Shown here: positions 51,655 to 60,926 of the stretch, piece by piece | How the letters are laid out: each line of letters begins with the position of its first letter | Numbering within the stretch: position 1 is the first letter of the stretch | Assembly (NCBI GenBank): GCA_001898965.1 | Contig: MKVW01000003.1 | Span: 681,440 to 745,439, forward strand | Reading direction: 5' to 3' | Source: Rhizobiales bacterium 62-17 | GTDB taxonomy: Bacteria > Pseudomonadota > Alphaproteobacteria > Rhizobiales > Beijerinckiaceae | Length of the DNA: 64,000 nucleotides | The notes under the pieces: generated by a model | Told to the model about the DNA's origin: nothing | The model's input: only the letters and a program-made list of their open reading frames with translations | The model's database searches: none | Program-made: the position numbers and the translations under genes

Positions 51655-52428
51655 TCATCGCAAAACCTGAGCAAGAAACGCCTTCGTGCGCTCCTGCACC
51701 GGATGGCTAAAGAATCGCTCCGGCACGTTCGCCTCAACGATTTCGCCGCGATCCATGAACACGATCCGGTCGGCGACCTCGCGAGCGAAATTCATTTCAT
51801 GGGTAACGCAGATCATCGTCATGCCATCCTTGGCGAGACCGATCATCGTATCTAAGACTTCTTTAACCATCTCCGGATCGAGCGCCGAGGTCGGCTCGTC
51901 GAACAGCATGATTTTCGGCGACATGCAGAGCGCGCGGGCGATGGCGACGCGCTGCTGCTGGCCACCAGAAAGCTGCAGGGGATATTTGGCGGCCTGTTCG
52001 GGAATACGCACCCGCGTCAGATAATGCATGGCGATTTCCTCCGCCTCGGCCTTTGGCATGTGCAGAGACCAGATTGGCGAGAGCGTGCAGTTCTCCAACA
52101 CGGTCAGATGAGGAAACAGATTGAACTGCTGAAACACCATGCCGACATCGCGGCGCACCGCATCGATACGCTTGATGTCGTCCGTCAGCTCGACGCCATC
52201 AACGACGATCTGTCCGCGCTGATGCGCTTCGAGCCGGTTGATGCAACGGATCAGGGTTGATTTGCCAGAACCCGACGGGCCGCAGACAACGATCTTCTCG
52301 CCCTGCCCGACATTTAAATTGATGTCCTTGAGTACGTGAAACGTGTCGTACCACTTGTGCACGCCAGACATCATGATGGCGTTGGCGTGGGTCACCTGGC
52401 GAGGCCGAAAGTTGGTCTTGGAGATCAT
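51655..52428 (-). CDS. aapP: General L-amino acid ABC transporter ATP-binding protein AapP
   Basis: A 257-residue polar-amino-acid ABC ATPase. Walker A is [19 protein letters not shown], the Q loop [17 protein letters not shown], signature [15 protein letters not shown], Walker [22 protein letters not shown] and H loop CVTHEM. The Rhizobium Aap system imports a broad range of L-amino acids. Last gene of aapJQMP, 12 bp after aapM. Tandem with the MhmA-like start [19 protein letters not shown], a typical N-terminus. Confidence 0.95.
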   Translation of the reverse strand: MISKTNFRPRQVTHANAIMMSGVHKWYDTFHVLKDINLNVGQGEKIVVCGPSGSGKSTLIRCINRLEAHQRGQIVVDGVELTDDIKRIDAVRRDVGMVFQQFNLFPHLTVLENCTLSPIWSLHMPKAEAEEIAMHYLTRVRIPEQAAKYPLQLSGGQQQRVAIARALCMSPKIMLFDEPTSALDPEMVKEVLDTMIGLAKDGMTMICVTHEMNFAREVADRIVFMDRGEIVEANVPERFFSHPVQERTKAFLAQVLR

Positions 52429-52440
52429 GATCTCGAACCT

Positions 52441-53808
52441 CTAGCGCTTGCGTCCAGCCGCGAGGCGCCGTTCCATCATCAAGGAATAGCGCGACATGGC
52501 GAAGCAGAAGATGAAATAAAAGGCGGCGGCGAAAACATAGCCGGTGGTGGAGATCGTTGGACCCGCCCAAGCTGGATCGAGCCGCTGCACATCGACCGCG
52601 CGCAGAAAATCAAAAATACCGACGACAGCGACAAGGGTCGTGTCCTTGAACAGAGCGATGAAGGAATTGACGATGCCGGGAATGACCGCCGTCAAGGCCT
52701 GCGGCAAGCTGACGAGCAGCATCATGTTGCGCCAATTTAACCCCAGCGCTTGCGCGGCCTCATACTGCCCGCGCGGCACGGCCTCCAGCCCGCCCCGCAC
52801 CACTTCCGCCATATAGACGGAAGCGAACAGGGCAACGCCGAGCAACGGACGCAACAAGCGATCCGGCGACCAGGCTTCCGGCACGAACAACGGCAACATG
52901 GTGTTGGCCATGAACAGAACGGTGATCAAAGGCACGCCGCGCACGACTTCTATCAGCAGGATCGACAGAAAGCGGATCACCGGCAGACGCGAGCGACGAC
53001 CGAGCGCCAGCAGCACGCCACATGGCAAGGAGAAGACAATGCCGACGGCGGCGACCAAAAGGCTGACGAAGATCCCGCCCCAGAGGTCCGTGCCGACCAA
53101 TGTCAGGCCAGTGGTCGGCCATAGAATGCCGAGAATCCACCATCCGACGAACAACAGCAGCGGCACCCCAAGCCGCGCGTGACGACTAAAAATGAACCCC
53201 AAACCAACCAGGAGAAGGATCGGTATGGCAACCGTCGTGCCGATCACCTGCCAGACATCGCCTTGAATCTGTACCGGCCCAAATCCGATCGTCCAGCCGA
53301 TCAACGTGCCGATGCTGGCAAGATCGGGAACGGGGAAAGGAAACAGCGTGCGGCCGGTGAGCAGACCAAAAGCCAGCAAGGGATAGACGACAAAGAACAG
53401 CACCGCCGCCGTCCCTTTGCCTTTGACGTTGGGCCACAACAGCCAAAGCGCCAGCAAAGCACCCGATCCCAAAACCAGATTGACGCGCCAGATCTGATCG
53501 CGCGGATAGGCGCCGTAAGTGAAGAACGACAGTTTGGCGCTGACGTAAGCCCAGCAGGCCCCCGCTCCCGGCTCCCGGCACAAGGCGCCATCGGGCGCTG
53601 TCCAGACCGCGTCGATGAACAGAAAGCGGATCAGTTCCGGCAGATACCAGGCGACGAAGGCGACGCTGGCGATGGTCAAAAATGCCGAGAGCGGCGACGA
53701 GAACAGATTGGCCCGCATCCAGCCCCAACCGCCACGCATGGAGGCTGGCGGCGGCAGATCAGGCGCGGGAACGAAGGGCCGCGATTGGCCGACGGCGGGT
53801 CCACCCAT
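52441..53808 (-). CDS. aapM: General L-amino acid ABC transporter permease AapM
   Basis: A 455-residue permease. The C-terminal half holds the ABC inner-membrane module, including the coupling EAA loop RGQYEAAQALGLNWRNMMLLVSLPQAL; the N-terminal half has the extra helices and large periplasmic segment (CREPGAGACWAYVSAK) characteristic of AapM/BztC. It is longer than Rhizobium AapM by roughly 70 residues, much of it in extra hydrophobic segments around residues 110-230. Lies 3 bp before aapQ's stop. Confidence 0.93.
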   Translation of the reverse strand: MGGPAVGQSRPFVPAPDLPPPASMRGGWGWMRANLFSSPLSAFLTIASVAFVAWYLPELIRFLFIDAVWTAPDGALCREPGAGACWAYVSAKLSFFTYGAYPRDQIWRVNLVLGSGALLALWLLWPNVKGKGTAAVLFFVVYPLLAFGLLTGRTLFPFPVPDLASIGTLIGWTIGFGPVQIQGDVWQVIGTTVAIPILLLVGLGFIFSRHARLGVPLLLFVGWWILGILWPTTGLTLVGTDLWGGIFVSLLVAAVGIVFSLPCGVLLALGRRSRLPVIRFLSILLIEVVRGVPLITVLFMANTMLPLFVPEAWSPDRLLRPLLGVALFASVYMAEVVRGGLEAVPRGQYEAAQALGLNWRNMMLLVSLPQALTAVIPGIVNSFIALFKDTTLVAVVGIFDFLRAVDVQRLDPAWAGPTISTTGYVFAAAFYFIFCFAMSRYSLMMERRLAAGRKR

Positions 53809-53811
53809 GGC

Positions 53812-54996
53812 TCATCGCTCCTGCAGCGCGATGCGCCGCGCATAGAGGTTCATGGCGAGCGAGGTCACCAGTGAAATCACCAGATAGACGGCCATCGTAA
53901 TGCTGACGATCTGCACCGCCGCGCCGGTCTGGTTCAGCACCGTCCCCATGAAAATCTGCACGAGATCGGGATAGCCGATGAAGACGCCGAGCGACGAATT
54001 CTTGATCAGATTGAGATATTGATTGGTCAGCGGCGGTACGATGATGCGTAGCGCTTGTGGAATGACCACGAGGCGCAGCACGTCCCCGCGCGACAGGCCG
54101 ATAGCCTCTCCCGCTTCGGTCTGGCCGCGCGGCACGGCCGTGACGCCAGCGCGAACGATTTCGGCGATGAAAGCCGCCGCGTAAAGCGACAGGCCCAGAA
54201 CCAAAGCAACGAATTCCGGAATAATGCGAGCGCCGGTAAAGTTGAACCCGCGCAGCTCCGGCAAGGTGAAGGTGACAGGCGTGCCTTGCGAAAAAATCGC
54301 GCCGCCCGTCAGCACGATCAGCATGCCGACGAGCACCGGCCACGCATGATAGCGCTGCCCCGTTGTCGCTTGCATGCGGCTGGCCCAGAACTTGAAAATC
54401 AGAGCACCGAGCAAAGCCAGAATGGCACCACCCGCCACCCATACAAATCCCGGAGCAAGCTGCGGCTCGGGCAGCACGAGACCGCGGTTGTTGAGAAAGA
54501 TGCCGCCGGGAAAGACGATGGACTCGCGCGGTCCCGGCAGCGTCTTCAAGACCGCGTTGTACCAGAACAGCAATTGCAGCAGCAGCGGCGTGTTGCGGAT
54601 GATCTCGACATAGACGCTGGCGAGGCGCGCGACGATCCAATTGTCCGACAGCCGGGCGATGCCGATCATGAAACCGATGATCGTCGCGACGACGATGCTG
54701 ATCGCCGCGACGACGAGCGTGTTCAACAAACCGACGAGAAAGGCGCGACCATAGGTCGAAGACGCCGATGAGAACGGCACCAGGGTCTGGCTGATGTCGA
54801 AGCCCGCCGGCTGGTTCCAGAACGAAAAATCGGTCGGAATATTGCGGGCGCGCATGTTGACGATCGCATTGTCAACCGCGTGCCAGGCGAGCCAGACAAT
54901 CAGGGCCAGGGTCAGAATTTGCCAGAGCGCGCCACGCCAGCGTGGATCGTTCCACGGCGCTGGCCGTGTCGGGGAGAGCTTATGCCCTTCCGCCAT
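53812..54996 (-). CDS. aapQ: General L-amino acid ABC transporter permease AapQ
   Basis: A 394-residue permease. PTDFSFWNQPAGFDISQTLVPFSSASSTYGRAFLVGLLNTL and EIIRNTPLLLQLLFWYNAVLK are AapQ/BztB-typical, and the coupling loop is RGQTEAGEAIGLSRGDVLRLVVIPQALRIIVPPLTNQYLNL. It forms the membrane channel with AapM. Separated from aapJ by 21 bp and from aapM by 3 bp. Confidence 0.94.
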   Translation of the reverse strand: MAEGHKLSPTRPAPWNDPRWRGALWQILTLALIVWLAWHAVDNAIVNMRARNIPTDFSFWNQPAGFDISQTLVPFSSASSTYGRAFLVGLLNTLVVAAISIVVATIIGFMIGIARLSDNWIVARLASVYVEIIRNTPLLLQLLFWYNAVLKTLPGPRESIVFPGGIFLNNRGLVLPEPQLAPGFVWVAGGAILALLGALIFKFWASRMQATTGQRYHAWPVLVGMLIVLTGGAIFSQGTPVTFTLPELRGFNFTGARIIPEFVALVLGLSLYAAAFIAEIVRAGVTAVPRGQTEAGEAIGLSRGDVLRLVVIPQALRIIVPPLTNQYLNLIKNSSLGVFIGYPDLVQIFMGTVLNQTGAAVQIVSITMAVYLVISLVTSLAMNLYARRIALQER

Positions 54997-55017
54997 ACGG
55001 AAAGCGCCTCGCCCGCG

Positions 55018-56055
55018 TCAGCGGATAGGAGGCGCGTATTGGATGCCGCCCTTGTTCCACAGCCGGTTGTAGCCACGCTCGATCTTCAGGCGCGAGTTTT
55101 CGCCGAGATTGCGCGAGAACACTTCTCCGTAGTTGCCGACATGCCGGATGATGCGCGCCGCCCAATCGCTCGACAAGCCCAGCGCCTTGCCGAAATCTCC
55201 TTCGGTGCCGAGCAGTCGTTTGATCTCCGGATTGTTGGATTTCGCGCGCTCGTCCACATTGGCTTTGGTGACGCCCAGTTCCTCCGCGTTGAGCATGGCG
55301 AAATTCGTCCACTTCACCAGATTGAACCATTGGTCATCGCCCTGGCGGACGGCGGGGCCAAGCGGTTCCTTCGAGATGATCTGCGGCAGCACCATATGCT
55401 CGTCCGCATTGGCCATTTTGAGCTTTTCGGCATAGAGGCCGGAGACGTCGGTGGTGAAGGCGTCGCAGCGGCCGGAGTCATAGGCCTTCACGGCTTCGTT
55501 CGACGTGGCGAAGGCGACGACTTCGTATTTCATATTGTTGGAGCGGAAGAAGTCGGCGAGGTTGAGCTCGGTCGTCGTGCCCTGCTGCACGCAGATCGAG
55601 GCACCGGAAAGTTCCAGCGCCGAATTGACGTTCAGCTTCTTGCGCACCAGAAAGCCCTGGCCGTCGTAATAGTTGACGCCGACCCAGAGCAGGCCCAGCT
55701 CCGCCTCGCGCGACAGCGTCCAGGTGCCATTGCGCGCCAGCACATCGACCTCGCCGGACTGCAACGCCGTAAACCGGTCCTTGGCGGTGAGCGGGACGAA
55801 CTTCACCTTTTCCGGATCGTTGAAAATCGCGGCGGCGATGCCACGGCAGAAATCGACGTCGAGCCCGGTCCACACCCCCTTGTCGTCGGGCATGGAAAAG
55901 CCGACGACACCTGGGCCGGTGCCGCAGGACAAGAAACCACGGGTCTTGACCTGTTCGAGTGTCTTGGAGCCCGGCACCTGGGCATGGGCAGCGCCGATCT
56001 GGGCGGCGAGCGCTGCACCGGCGGCGGCCGCAATCAGGATGGCACGGACAGACAT
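55018..56055 (-). CDS. aapJ: General L-amino acid ABC transporter substrate-binding protein AapJ
   Basis: A 345-residue periplasmic receptor with a signal peptide (SVRAILIAAAAGAALAAQIGAAHAQ). LEQVKTRGFLSCGTGPGVVGFSMPDDKGVWTGLDVDFCRGIAAAIFND and RNGTWTLSREAELGLLWVGVNYYDGQGFLVRK are family hallmarks. The start at 56055 has GAGGAGCCG upstream, and not the in-frame start at 56130. It heads the aapJQMP operon and is divergent from metC. Confidence 0.95.
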   Translation of the reverse strand: MSVRAILIAAAAGAALAAQIGAAHAQVPGSKTLEQVKTRGFLSCGTGPGVVGFSMPDDKGVWTGLDVDFCRGIAAAIFNDPEKVKFVPLTAKDRFTALQSGEVDVLARNGTWTLSREAELGLLWVGVNYYDGQGFLVRKKLNVNSALELSGASICVQQGTTTELNLADFFRSNNMKYEVVAFATSNEAVKAYDSGRCDAFTTDVSGLYAEKLKMANADEHMVLPQIISKEPLGPAVRQGDDQWFNLVKWTNFAMLNAEELGVTKANVDERAKSNNPEIKRLLGTEGDFGKALGLSSDWAARIIRHVGNYGEVFSRNLGENSRLKIERGYNRLWNKGGIQYAPPIR

Positions 56056-56130
56056 GGGACGGCTCCTCACCGATAAATGGTTCACTCGCTCAGACGGGAT
56101 CCCGCGACGCATGCGGCCGCAGTGCAACAT

Positions 56131-56200
56131 GCGGATATCTCATCCGCTTTTAGCAAGACGGGTCAAGCCTATTCTGGATATGTCGCCTGCTCGCTTGACC
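56131..56200 (+). promoter_or_regulatory. Hairpin and inverted repeat upstream of metC
   Basis: GCGGAT / ATCCGC with a 5-nt loop followed by TTTT (56131-56151) looks like a small plus-strand terminator; next, GGTCAAGC (56161-56168) and GCTTGACC (56193-56200) form an inverted repeat 24 nt apart. The second arm contains TTGACC, a possible -35 for metC. It does not fit a SAM riboswitch that I can recognise. Confidence 0.35.
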
Positions 56201-56268
56201 TTTCCGGCCTCGAAACGGCAAATGCAGTGGAAAACCATAACAATTTCCACCGTAGAAGAACGTTTGGC

Positions 56269-57456
56269 ATGAGCAAGATCAGCAAAGAGACAAAAGCCCG
56301 CCTTAAAGCCCGTACCAAACTCGTTTATGCCGGGCGCCAGCCTGAAGAACAGTTCGGTTTCGTCAACACACCGATCTACCGTGGTTCCACCGTGCTCTCG
56401 CCGACGGTCGAACATCTCGTCGATCCGAAGAAGCGTTTCAGCTACGGCACCAAAGGCAATCCAACGACGGAAGCGCTCGAAAACGCGTGGAGCGAACTCT
56501 CAGGCGCGCACGGCACGGTGCTGGCGCCGAGCGGGCTTGGCGCCATCGCGCTCGCCTTTTCAGCCGTGACAAAATCTGGCGACCACATTCTCGTCACCGA
56601 TTCCGCTTATCGGCCGACGCGCAATTTCTGCGAACGCTATCTGCGCCGCATGGGCGTCGAGACCACCTATTTCGATCCCTACATTGGCTCCGGCATCGCC
56701 GATCTGATCCGCCCCAACACGACGGCCATTCTGACCGAAGCACCGGGCTCGCAGAGCTTCGAGATGCAGGACATTCCGGCGATCTCGGCAATCGCAAAGA
56801 AGCGCGGCATCTGCGTCATCATGGACAACACCTGGGCGACGCCTCTGTTCTTTCCGCCGCATGAGCGTGGCGTCGATCTCGCCATTGAAGCTGGCACCAA
56901 ATATCTCGCCGGCCATTCCGATCTGCTGCTCGGCCTCGTTTCGTCCAATGCGGAATATTGGCCACGGCTGCGCGAGACATTCGACCTCTTCGCCAATTGC
57001 GCGGGACCGGAAGATGCCTTCCTGGCGCTGCGCGGCATGCGCACGATGGAACTGCGACTGAAGGAAGCCGAACGCCAGGGCCTCGCCATGGCGCATTGGC
57101 TGGCGGCGCGGCCGGAGGTGAAAGAAGTGCTGCATCCAGCGCTGCCGAGCCATCGCGGCCATGACATCTGGAAACGCGATTTCCTGGGCTCTAGCGGCCT
57201 GTTCTCGGTGATCCTGCATCCCCATTCCGACGCCGCCGTCGCCGCCATGCTCGATGGGCTCGAACTGTTCGGCATGGGCTATAGCTGGGGCGGCTTCGAG
57301 AGCCTGGTCATTCCCTTCGATTGTTCGCCCTATCGTTCGGCGACCCCGTGGAATCCAGGCGGCCCGGCGCTGCGCTTCCAGATCGGCCTCGAGGACGTTT
57401 CCGATCTACAGGCTGATCTGGATGCCGGCTTCAGCCGGCTGCGGAAAGCTTCTTAG
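56269..57456 (+). CDS. metC: Cystathionine beta-lyase (MetC-type PLP enzyme)
   Basis: A 395-residue Cys/Met-metabolism PLP-dependent enzyme. YAGRQPEEQFGFVNTPIYRGSTVL, FSYGTKGNPTTEALENAWSELSGAHG, MDNTWATPLFFPPHERGVDLAIEAGTKYLAGHSDLLLG (PLP Lys in TKYLAGH) and WNPGGPALRFQIGLEDVSDLQADL follow family order. It converts cystathionine to homocysteine, pyruvate and ammonia. The ATG at 56269 matches where homology begins; the open frame extends upstream to 56077. It overlaps the convergent PAP2 gene by 26 bp. Confidence 0.93.
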   Translation: MSKISKETKARLKARTKLVYAGRQPEEQFGFVNTPIYRGSTVLSPTVEHLVDPKKRFSYGTKGNPTTEALENAWSELSGAHGTVLAPSGLGAIALAFSAVTKSGDHILVTDSAYRPTRNFCERYLRRMGVETTYFDPYIGSGIADLIRPNTTAILTEAPGSQSFEMQDIPAISAIAKKRGICVIMDNTWATPLFFPPHERGVDLAIEAGTKYLAGHSDLLLGLVSSNAEYWPRLRETFDLFANCAGPEDAFLALRGMRTMELRLKEAERQGLAMAHWLAARPEVKEVLHPALPSHRGHDIWKRDFLGSSGLFSVILHPHSDAAVAAMLDGLELFGMGYSWGGFESLVIPFDCSPYRSATPWNPGGPALRFQIGLEDVSDLQADLDAGFSRLRKAS

Positions 57457-58231
57457 GCAAGAGACGGGGAACGATCCGGTTCCCCTCTGTTTCGAAAACG
57501 ATGCGCCGGCGCGCGAACAGCCGGCGCAGGATGAAGGCCGAGGCCAGGCCGATCAGCGCCCCGCCCATCGTGTCCGACAGATAGTGCGATCCGAGCACCA
57601 GGCGGGAGATCGCCACCAGCACGGCGACGATGAAAAGCGGCCAGCGCAAACGCGGCGCCAGGAAGCCGATCGCCGCCGCCATGGCGAAGACCGTGATCGT
57701 GTGGCCGGACGGGAAGCTGGCGAACTTCGCGTTGAACATGAAGGGATGGAACCCGAAGGGACCAAAGGTGTCGATCAGGAACGGCCGAGGCCGGCCGATC
57801 GGCAATTTCATGAGCTGCGATGCCAGCCCCGACACCGCGCAGACCGCGAACAGGTAGAAGGCGCGGCCGGCGACCAAACCGGCGCGGGCGCGGGCAAGGC
57901 CGTGTCGGCGTACGTAGAACACGAGCGCGCCGAGACAGGCCAGGATCGTCGTGGCGAACACATAGCCTGATGTGCCGATCCGTGTGATTTTCTCAAAAAT
58001 CACACGAACTATTGGCTCCAACCCATCCATATATCTGGCAATTTTCGCATCGAACAGCAACGCCACGGCAATCATGGCGACAATCCAAGCGGCCACCAGT
58101 CCGTACGCGACCGGCGGCACCGGAGCCAGAGGCTGTCGCGGGCCCTTCCATCGACCGATAAAGGCGCGGGCGGGCAATATCAGACTGCCGGGCTTCGTTC
58201 CTGGAGGGAGATCGAGGGGCGTCGCGGTCAT
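57431..58231 (-). CDS. PAP2-family membrane phosphatase
   Basis: A 266-residue membrane protein with about six helices. The three PAP2 catalytic motifs are KLPIGRPRP (K-x6-RP), FASFPSGHTITVFA (PSGH) and SRLVLGSHYLSDTMGG (SR-x5-H-x3-D). Such proteins dephosphorylate phosphatidate or undecaprenyl pyrophosphate at the membrane. Its stop lies inside the end of metC. Confidence 0.9.
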   Translation of the reverse strand: MTATPLDLPPGTKPGSLILPARAFIGRWKGPRQPLAPVPPVAYGLVAAWIVAMIAVALLFDAKIARYMDGLEPIVRVIFEKITRIGTSGYVFATTILACLGALVFYVRRHGLARARAGLVAGRAFYLFAVCAVSGLASQLMKLPIGRPRPFLIDTFGPFGFHPFMFNAKFASFPSGHTITVFAMAAAIGFLAPRLRWPLFIVAVLVAISRLVLGSHYLSDTMGGALIGLASAFILRRLFARRRIVFETEGNRIVPRLLPKKLSAAG

Positions 58232-58234
58232 CGG

Positions 58235-58615
58235 CTATTTTTCACCCGGACGGTCACGATCGAGCCCCTTGGCGGCGAGTTCGGCCTCATAGGCGGCGAA
58301 TTTGGCCGGCGCCTCCGCGCCAAGCTCGGCGAGATAAGCCCATGAAAATAAGCCGGTGTCGTGGCGATCGGAAAAGGTCAGCCGGATGGCGTAATTGCCG
58401 ACCGGATCGATCTTGGCGATCATCACCTCGCGCTTGCCACCCACCGTCTTGCGTTCGGCCTCGCTATGGCCGCGCACCTCCGCCGAGGGGCTACAGACCC
58501 GCAGCAGTTCGGCGCTGAGCGTATAGGAGGCGCCGTCTTCAAAACTCACGGTCAACGCCTTGCGGTCTTGCGACAGGCGGATTTCGGTCGGCCAGATGTC
58601 TTTTGCCGCGCTCAT
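58235..58615 (-). CDS. DUF971-domain protein
   Basis: A 126-residue protein with WPTEIRLSQDRKALTVSFEDGASYTLSAELLRVCSPSAEVRGH and NYAIRLTFSDRHDTGLFSWAYL, the DUF971 (GBBH-like N-terminal) fold, which is also the N-terminal domain of gamma-butyrobetaine hydroxylase. It is often linked with iron-sulfur or Moco genes. It overlaps tusA by 4 bp and sits next to mobB, matching that trend. Confidence 0.88.
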   Translation of the reverse strand: MSAAKDIWPTEIRLSQDRKALTVSFEDGASYTLSAELLRVCSPSAEVRGHSEAERKTVGGKREVMIAKIDPVGNYAIRLTFSDRHDTGLFSWAYLAELGAEAPAKFAAYEAELAAKGLDRDRPGEK

Positions 58616-58851
58616 GACTGCACCTGTTCGGCCTTGCGGATGCGGAAAACCAGGCTGGCGTCTCGTTGGATCGTCTCGAGCAATTCGTCTCCGGCCTCCC
58701 GAACCACATTCGGCACGTCGATCACCGCCAGCGGATCGGTGCACGTGACCTCGATTTCATGGCCCGGCATCAGGCGGCGCAACGCCTTGCGGGTGCGCAG
58801 CGCCGGCATCGGGCATTTCAGGCCGCTCAAATCAAGCAGATGCGGGTTCAT
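58612..58851 (-). CDS. TusA-family sulfurtransferase
   Basis: A 79-residue protein with the CPxP motif LDLSGLKCPMPALRTRKAL (catalytic Cys about residue 13). TusA-type proteins pass persulfide sulphur to tRNA thiolation, Moco or other sulphur pathways. The location between DUF971 and mobB suggests molybdenum cofactor sulphuration or assembly here. Confidence 0.92.
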   Translation of the reverse strand: MNPHLLDLSGLKCPMPALRTRKALRRLMPGHEIEVTCTDPLAVIDVPNVVREAGDELLETIQRDASLVFRIRKAEQVQS

Positions 58852-58887
58852 GCGGCTGACATGGCAGCGCCATGGGCGCCGGTCAAC

Positions 58888-59382
58888 TCAGACCTGTTTG
58901 GCGAAGCGCCGCACCAGATCGGCCACGGCGTCGGCATCATCCAGGTCCGCAACCGGCCGGCCGGCGGCCGGCAAAGGCACGTCGGCGGCGATGGCGACCA
59001 CGTCGGGATCGCTGGGATAGATCGCCGGCTTGCCGTTGGCGGCCCGATAGACCTCGATTTTTGGCCAGGGCGAGCCCTTAAACCCTTCAATCAACACCAG
59101 ATCGACCGGGCTCAGCCGTGCCAGAAGGTCGGCCAGAGGCACCTCCGGTCCGTCGCTTTCATGCAGGAGCGCCCAGCGCTTGCCGGTGGCAACCAGCACT
59201 TCCCCGGCTCCGGCCTGGCGATGGCGCCAGGAATCCTTGCCCGGCGTGTCGAGATCGACATCGTGATGGGCGTGTTTGATCGTCGAAACGGTGAGCCCCT
59301 TGGCCCGCAGAGCCGGAATCAGCCGCTCGATCAGCGTCGTCTTGCCCGCCCCGCTCCACCCGGCAAATGCGATTGCTTTCAT
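58888..59382 (-). CDS. mobB: Molybdopterin-guanine dinucleotide biosynthesis adaptor MobB
   Basis: A 164-residue GTP-binding protein. The P-loop is AFAGWSGAGKTTLIERL, followed by TIKHAHHDVDLDTPGKDSWRHRQAGA, and VDLVLIEGFKGSPWPKIEVYR near residue 110. MobB assists MobA in attaching GMP to molybdopterin. The ATG at 59382 is chosen; an open frame extends to 59439. mobA is at 62045 on the other strand. Confidence 0.93.
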   Translation of the reverse strand: MKAIAFAGWSGAGKTTLIERLIPALRAKGLTVSTIKHAHHDVDLDTPGKDSWRHRQAGAGEVLVATGKRWALLHESDGPEVPLADLLARLSPVDLVLIEGFKGSPWPKIEVYRAANGKPAIYPSDPDVVAIAADVPLPAAGRPVADLDDADAVADLVRRFAKQV

Positions 59383-59477
59383 AATGATGAGGTATCTGGG
59401 CACGAGGCGGACGGCAAGCGCACATTCACCCCAGCCCAAGCCCGGCGTCAGTAACGCATCGTTTCGTGGTGCTTGGA

Positions 59478-59804
59478 CTAGTTGGTTACGCTGCTCTGCG
59501 CGCCGGCTTGTTGCTTTTCGATCGCACTCGCCGGCGTCTCACCGCATCGCGCTTCAAGCATGCGGCTTTGGCTCGTGTTCTTGTAGCGATTGCCGCTTAA
59601 CGTCTTCGCATTCGCACCACTGACATGAATAGCGGCCGCCTGCTCCCACGTACCGTCCGGCAACTTATGAAATGCGGCGCAGGGAACATACTTCAAGCCG
59701 TCGGGCCAGGACAAAACGGAGAACTCCGTTGCGGCCTGTGAGACCGGTGCCATGACCAAGACGCTCGCTGCACAAGCGGCAGCGGCAAACATGCCTTTCA
59801 GCAT
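59478..59804 (-). CDS. Hypothetical exported protein
   Basis: A 108-residue protein with a signal peptide (KGMFAAAACAASVLVMAPVSQAA). The mature part has FSVLSWPDGLKYVPCAAFHKLPDGTWEQ and a second Cys in RMLEARCGE, perhaps a disulphide. GGAGAAGAAA precedes the ATG. Function unknown. Confidence 0.65.
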   Translation of the reverse strand: MLKGMFAAAACAASVLVMAPVSQAATEFSVLSWPDGLKYVPCAAFHKLPDGTWEQAAAIHVSGANAKTLSGNRYKNTSQSRMLEARCGETPASAIEKQQAGAQSSVTN

Positions 59805-59936
59805 TTTCTTCTCCAAGGGGGCCAGTCTGAGAGGCCAGGACGCGTGAGGGTGAGACGTGAGAACACCTTATTCATAGCGGTCAAATGCGCGGCAAATTTG
59901 GCGGACATCTTAATGAGTTCTTACCGAGCCAGGCAG

Positions 59937-60698
59937 TCAATTCTCTGACACAAGCTCCCAAGTCGCCGACATCGTGGCCTTCATGGCGACTTCTCCAGGC
60001 TGCAACGGGATCGGCACACCTAGCGGATTCGGCGCTGGTACCCGTCGCGGCAAATCGGCATATCCTTCGGGCTCGACCGGCGGCGCACCTTCGTAAACAG
60101 CAATCAGACGTCCTAACTTCACGTTCAAGGTCGCGGTATAGGACTCGGCCTGTGTCCGGGCTTTGCGCAGAGCTTCGTTGTTGAGGGCCAGTTGCCGCTC
60201 CTCTCGCTTCTCCAGAAGGAAGTCTGTGCCGTCGTATTCGTTCGCGCCTTTGTCGAGCGCCAGCCGCACGAGAGCGCCCGCCTTGTCGATCTCTCGGACC
60301 TGAATGCTGAAATGATGTTGCGCGACGAAGCCGCGCGGCTTGCGCGAGATTTCCCGCCGGTCCGGCCCGTATTCGATGTCATAGCTGCGTGCGACACTCG
60401 ACTGCGTCGTCCGGATGTCGGGATCGGCGATTCCCTGCCCACGCAGGGCCATGAGGACGGCGCTCGCTAGGCGCGAGGTTTCATCGGTCGCTTCTTTTGC
60501 GCTCTGACGTTCGATGCTGACGCCCAAACGAATGCGGGCGATATCGGGCTTCTCCCGCGCGATGGCTGTCCCTGTGATCGTGATTTGGGGAAACGTATCT
60601 TTCGAGACTGTTGCAATGGTTTGCGCCCTCACCGCGACGGATGTGCAGAACGAAGCCAGCAAGGCCGCCCCTAAAACAGAATGCCTGATCGATGTCAT
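59937..60698 (-). CDS. Exported SIMPL-domain (DUF541) protein
   Basis: A 253-residue periplasmic protein with a signal peptide (RHSVLGAALLASFCTSVAVRAQ). ITITGTAIAREKPDIARIRLGVSIERQSAKEATDETSRLASAVLMAL and ALRKARTQAESYTATLNVKLGRLIAVYE match the SIMPL family, named for a mouse signalling protein; bacterial members such as BP26 and YggE act in oxidative-stress tolerance or as channel-like oligomers. Start at 60698; ATG at 60713 is an alternative. Confidence 0.85.
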   Translation of the reverse strand: MTSIRHSVLGAALLASFCTSVAVRAQTIATVSKDTFPQITITGTAIAREKPDIARIRLGVSIERQSAKEATDETSRLASAVLMALRGQGIADPDIRTTQSSVARSYDIEYGPDRREISRKPRGFVAQHHFSIQVREIDKAGALVRLALDKGANEYDGTDFLLEKREERQLALNNEALRKARTQAESYTATLNVKLGRLIAVYEGAPPVEPEGYADLPRRVPAPNPLGVPIPLQPGEVAMKATMSATWELVSEN

Positions 60699-60926
60699 GT
60701 CTGAGGTTCCCATGAGACGATCCCCAATGTTCCGATCATTTGTGGCGGCATTCGCACCGTCCGTTCGAGTGGTTGCAAATGTTATCGCCGGTAAAAATCC
60801 TTCATTTTTGCGAGAGTTGACGGGAGGATAAAACCACCAGCAAAGTCCTTGCCCATTTGCAATCGCCCGTTCGTTCCTATTTAGGTCGGATCAAGACAAC
60901 GGCCGTTTCCGACTCTGGAGTCCATC

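Noticed and set aside
56056-56268. Possible SAM riboswitch upstream of metC
   Set aside because: I looked for SAM-II-type pseudoknot elements and saw only simple stems.
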